Below are positions 5,614 through 7,243 of a stretch of DNA of 7,243 bases, piece after piece. The first letter of the stretch is position 1; each line of letters opens with the position of its first letter. Made by a program: the position numbers and the translations under genes. Origin of the DNA: Pseudomonadota bacterium (GTDB taxonomy: Bacteria > Pseudomonadota > Alphaproteobacteria > Micropepsales > Micropepsaceae); contig JAKAVI010000408.1 of assembly GCA_021817355.1 (NCBI GenBank), forward strand, positions 1-7,243, read 5' to 3'. The notes below the pieces were generated by a model. That model searched no databases, was not told where the DNA came from, and saw only the letters and a program-made list of their open reading frames with translations.

Positions 5614-7243
5614 ATGCAATGGGTATATTCTTTTGGTGATGGCCGGGCTGAGGGCACGGCCGCAATGAAGAATCTTCTAGGAGGCAAAGGGGCCAATCTT
5701 GCCGAAATGAGCAATTTGGGCCTACCGGTGCCTCCCGGGTTCACCATTACGACCGAAGTCTGCACCTACTACTACAGCCATCAGCAAAGCTATCCGGCGG
5801 ACCTGAAATCGGCGGTTGGAGTTGCGTTGGCAAGGGTGGGAAAGATCTCCGGGGCAGGCTTTGGCGACAGTTCAAATCCGCTCCTCGTTTCGGTTCGCTC
5901 CGGAGCAAGGGTTTCGATGCCTGGCATGATGGACACGGTCCTCAATCTCGGACTGACGGAAAAGACCGTGGCCGGCCTTGCCACTCTGACCGGTGATGCC
6001 CGCTTCGCCTATGATAGCTATCGCCGCTTCATTCAAATGTATTCGAATGTCGTCTTGGGTATTCCGCACGCGACCTTCGAAGAAATTCTGGAGAGCGTAA
6101 AGGAGGAAGTCGGAGTTGAGCTGGACACCGAGCTTGACGCTGCACATCTGGCGCGCATCGCTCGGCTCTACAAGGATGAAATCCTGCGGGAATTGGGGAC
6201 GGAGTTTCCTGACACAGTTGATGAACAATTGTGGGGAGCAATTGGCGCTGTATTCGGTTCCTGGCAATCGGCTCGCGCCCGGACGTACCGCAGATTGCAC
6301 AATATCCCTGAAGAATGGGGAACTGCAGTGAACGTTCAGGCGATGGTATTCGGCAATCGCGGTGAAAGCTCGGCCACTGGCGTTGCCTTTACGCGAGATC
6401 CTGCCACCGGTGAGAAACTATTGTTCGGCGAATTTTTGGTCAATGCGCAAGGCGAAGACGTGGTTGCAGGTATCCGCACTCCGCAGGCTATTTCCCGGCG
6501 GGTACGAGAACGTCAGGAGGGCAAAAAACCGAGCATGGAAGAGGTGATGCCAAAGGCCTATGACGAGCTCCTAAGGATCGCCCAAACACTCGAGACCCAT
6601 TACCACGATATGCAGGACGTGGAGTTTACGGTGCAGGAGGGTAAGCTCTATATGCTGCAAACCCGGAGTGGAAAGCGAACGGCTGAAGCTGCGCTCAAGA
6701 TCGCGGTCGATATGGTCAGCGAGGGGTTGATCGAACAGCAAACGGCCGTTGCGCGCATTGACCCGCTGGCGTTGGAACAGTTGCTTCATCCGACGTTGGA
6801 TCCAGCTGCGCCCAAGCAGCAGATTACGGTTGGGCTCGCGGCATCTCCTGGCGCCGCGACTGGTGAAGTGGCGTTTTCGGCTGAAGAAGCTGAAAAGCTT
6901 GCGGGGGAAGGCCGTAGTGTCATTCTCGTACGTACGGAAACCAGCCCGGAAGATATTCATGGCATGCATGCAGCCAAGGGCATTTTGACTGCTCGCGGTG
7001 GCATGACGAGCCATGCTGCCGTGGTTGCGCGCGGGATGGGACGGCCGTGTGTATCGGGCGCGGGTACGCTGAAGATTGACGCGATGAAGGGCGTCATGAC
7101 CTCGGGAGGCCACACCATCTGTCGTGGAGAGGTCGTCACGATCGATGGCAGTACGGGGCAGGTATTTCTTGGCGCCGTTCCCATGCGCGAACCTGAACTC
7201 ACCGGAGATTTCGGTACGCTGATGGGGTGGGCGGACGCGGTTC
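5614..7243 (+). CDS. ppdK: Pyruvate, phosphate dikinase (N-terminal 543 aa, cut by window edge)
   Basis: This cytoplasmic enzyme interconverts pyruvate + ATP + Pi with PEP + AMP + PPi, giving a gluconeogenic or PPi-linked route between pyruvate and PEP. The reading frame stays open to the right edge. Its ATP-grasp domain starts MQWVYSFGDGRAEG and carries GGKGANLAEM with Lys25, VRSGAR with Arg95, YDSYRRFIQMY, the GTAVNVQAMVFGN and GVAFTRDP blocks, and the VEF/LQTR end with Glu337, Gln349 and Arg351. The swivelling phosphohistidine domain follows, with GGMTSHAAVVARGMG (462-476); His467 is the phospho-carrier and Thr465 is the position modified by PPDK regulatory proteins in relatives. About 350 residues, the pyruvate/PEP TIM barrel, lie outside. 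The ATG at 5614 gives the family N-terminus but lacks a Shine-Dalgarno. A GTG at 5575 has AAGGG ten bases before it, but it lies within the candidate promoter. A family Ala is Val100 here (RSGARVS). Confidence 0.96.
   Translation, partial: MQWVYSFGDGRAEGTAAMKNLLGGKGANLAEMSNLGLPVPPGFTITTEVCTYYYSHQQSYPADLKSAVGVALARVGKISGAGFGDSSNPLLVSVRSGARVSMPGMMDTVLNLGLTEKTVAGLATLTGDARFAYDSYRRFIQMYSNVVLGIPHATFEEILESVKEEVGVELDTELDAAHLARIARLYKDEILRELGTEFPDTVDEQLWGAIGAVFGSWQSARARTYRRLHNIPEEWGTAVNVQAMVFGNRGESSATGVAFTRDPATGEKLLFGEFLVNAQGEDVVAGIRTPQAISRRVRERQEGKKPSMEEVMPKAYDELLRIAQTLETHYHDMQDVEFTVQEGKLYMLQTRSGKRTAEAALKIAVDMVSEGLIEQQTAVARIDPLALEQLLHPTLDPAAPKQQITVGLAASPGAATGEVAFSAEEAEKLAGEGRSVILVRTETSPEDIHGMHAAKGILTARGGMTSHAAVVARGMGRPCVSGAGTLKIDAMKGVMTSGGHTICRGEVVTIDGSTGQVFLGAVPMREPELTGDFGTLMGWADAV

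Noticed and set aside
6571..7113. 180-aa open frame on the minus strand opposite ppdK
   Set aside because: It is antisense to the conserved phosphohistidine region of PpdK; its composition is Arg/His-rich as expected of a shadow frame, with no family resemblance.
1..7243. CRISPR arrays, tRNA or rRNA genes, tandem repeats, and defence or other accessory gene clusters
   Set aside because: None was seen on either strand; apart from the IS edge the content is housekeeping genes with short intergenic gaps.

Overview
The window looks like a piece of an alphaproteobacterial chromosome. The evidence is GC-rich coding sequence, protein sequences of alphaproteobacterial type (long-chain polyprenyl diphosphate synthase, split GlyQ/GlyS, PpdK), and a gene neighbourhood (ispB / DUF2007 / N6-methyltransferase / glyQ / glyS / ppdK) that I recall as recurring in that class. 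I cannot place it at order or genus level. All assignments come from reading motifs by eye; no database search was run.

Layout. At the left edge (1-74, minus) is the first 24 codons of an IS1634/IS4-type transposase, so an insertion sequence has landed just downstream of ispB. Its outer end must lie between 75 and 239. Positions 240-1265 (minus) carry an intact trans-polyprenyl diphosphate synthase that makes the ubiquinone side chain. A 150-bp divergent intergenic region follows. Reading rightward from 1416 is a compact four-gene cluster: a 73-aa DUF2007 protein, a TrmN6-like adenine-N6 methyltransferase, and the alpha and beta chains of glycyl-tRNA synthetase. Two of its junctions are TGATG stop/start overlaps (1635-1639 and 3296-3300), which suggests coupled translation. 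After a 195-bp intergenic region with a candidate promoter comes the first 543 codons of pyruvate, phosphate dikinase (5614 to the right edge), cut by the window before its C-terminal TIM barrel.

How the genes fit together. The central cluster is translation-related: glycine charging of tRNA plus a probable RNA or other N6-adenine methylase. ispB supplies quinone for respiration, and ppdK interconverts pyruvate and PEP. This is mostly housekeeping, and I do not see a previously undescribed multi-gene system. The points worth a second look are the IS beside ispB, the poorly understood DUF2007-methyltransferase pair with a T6G7 homopolymer near the methyltransferase start, two start-codon choices, and the ppdK promoter/start region.
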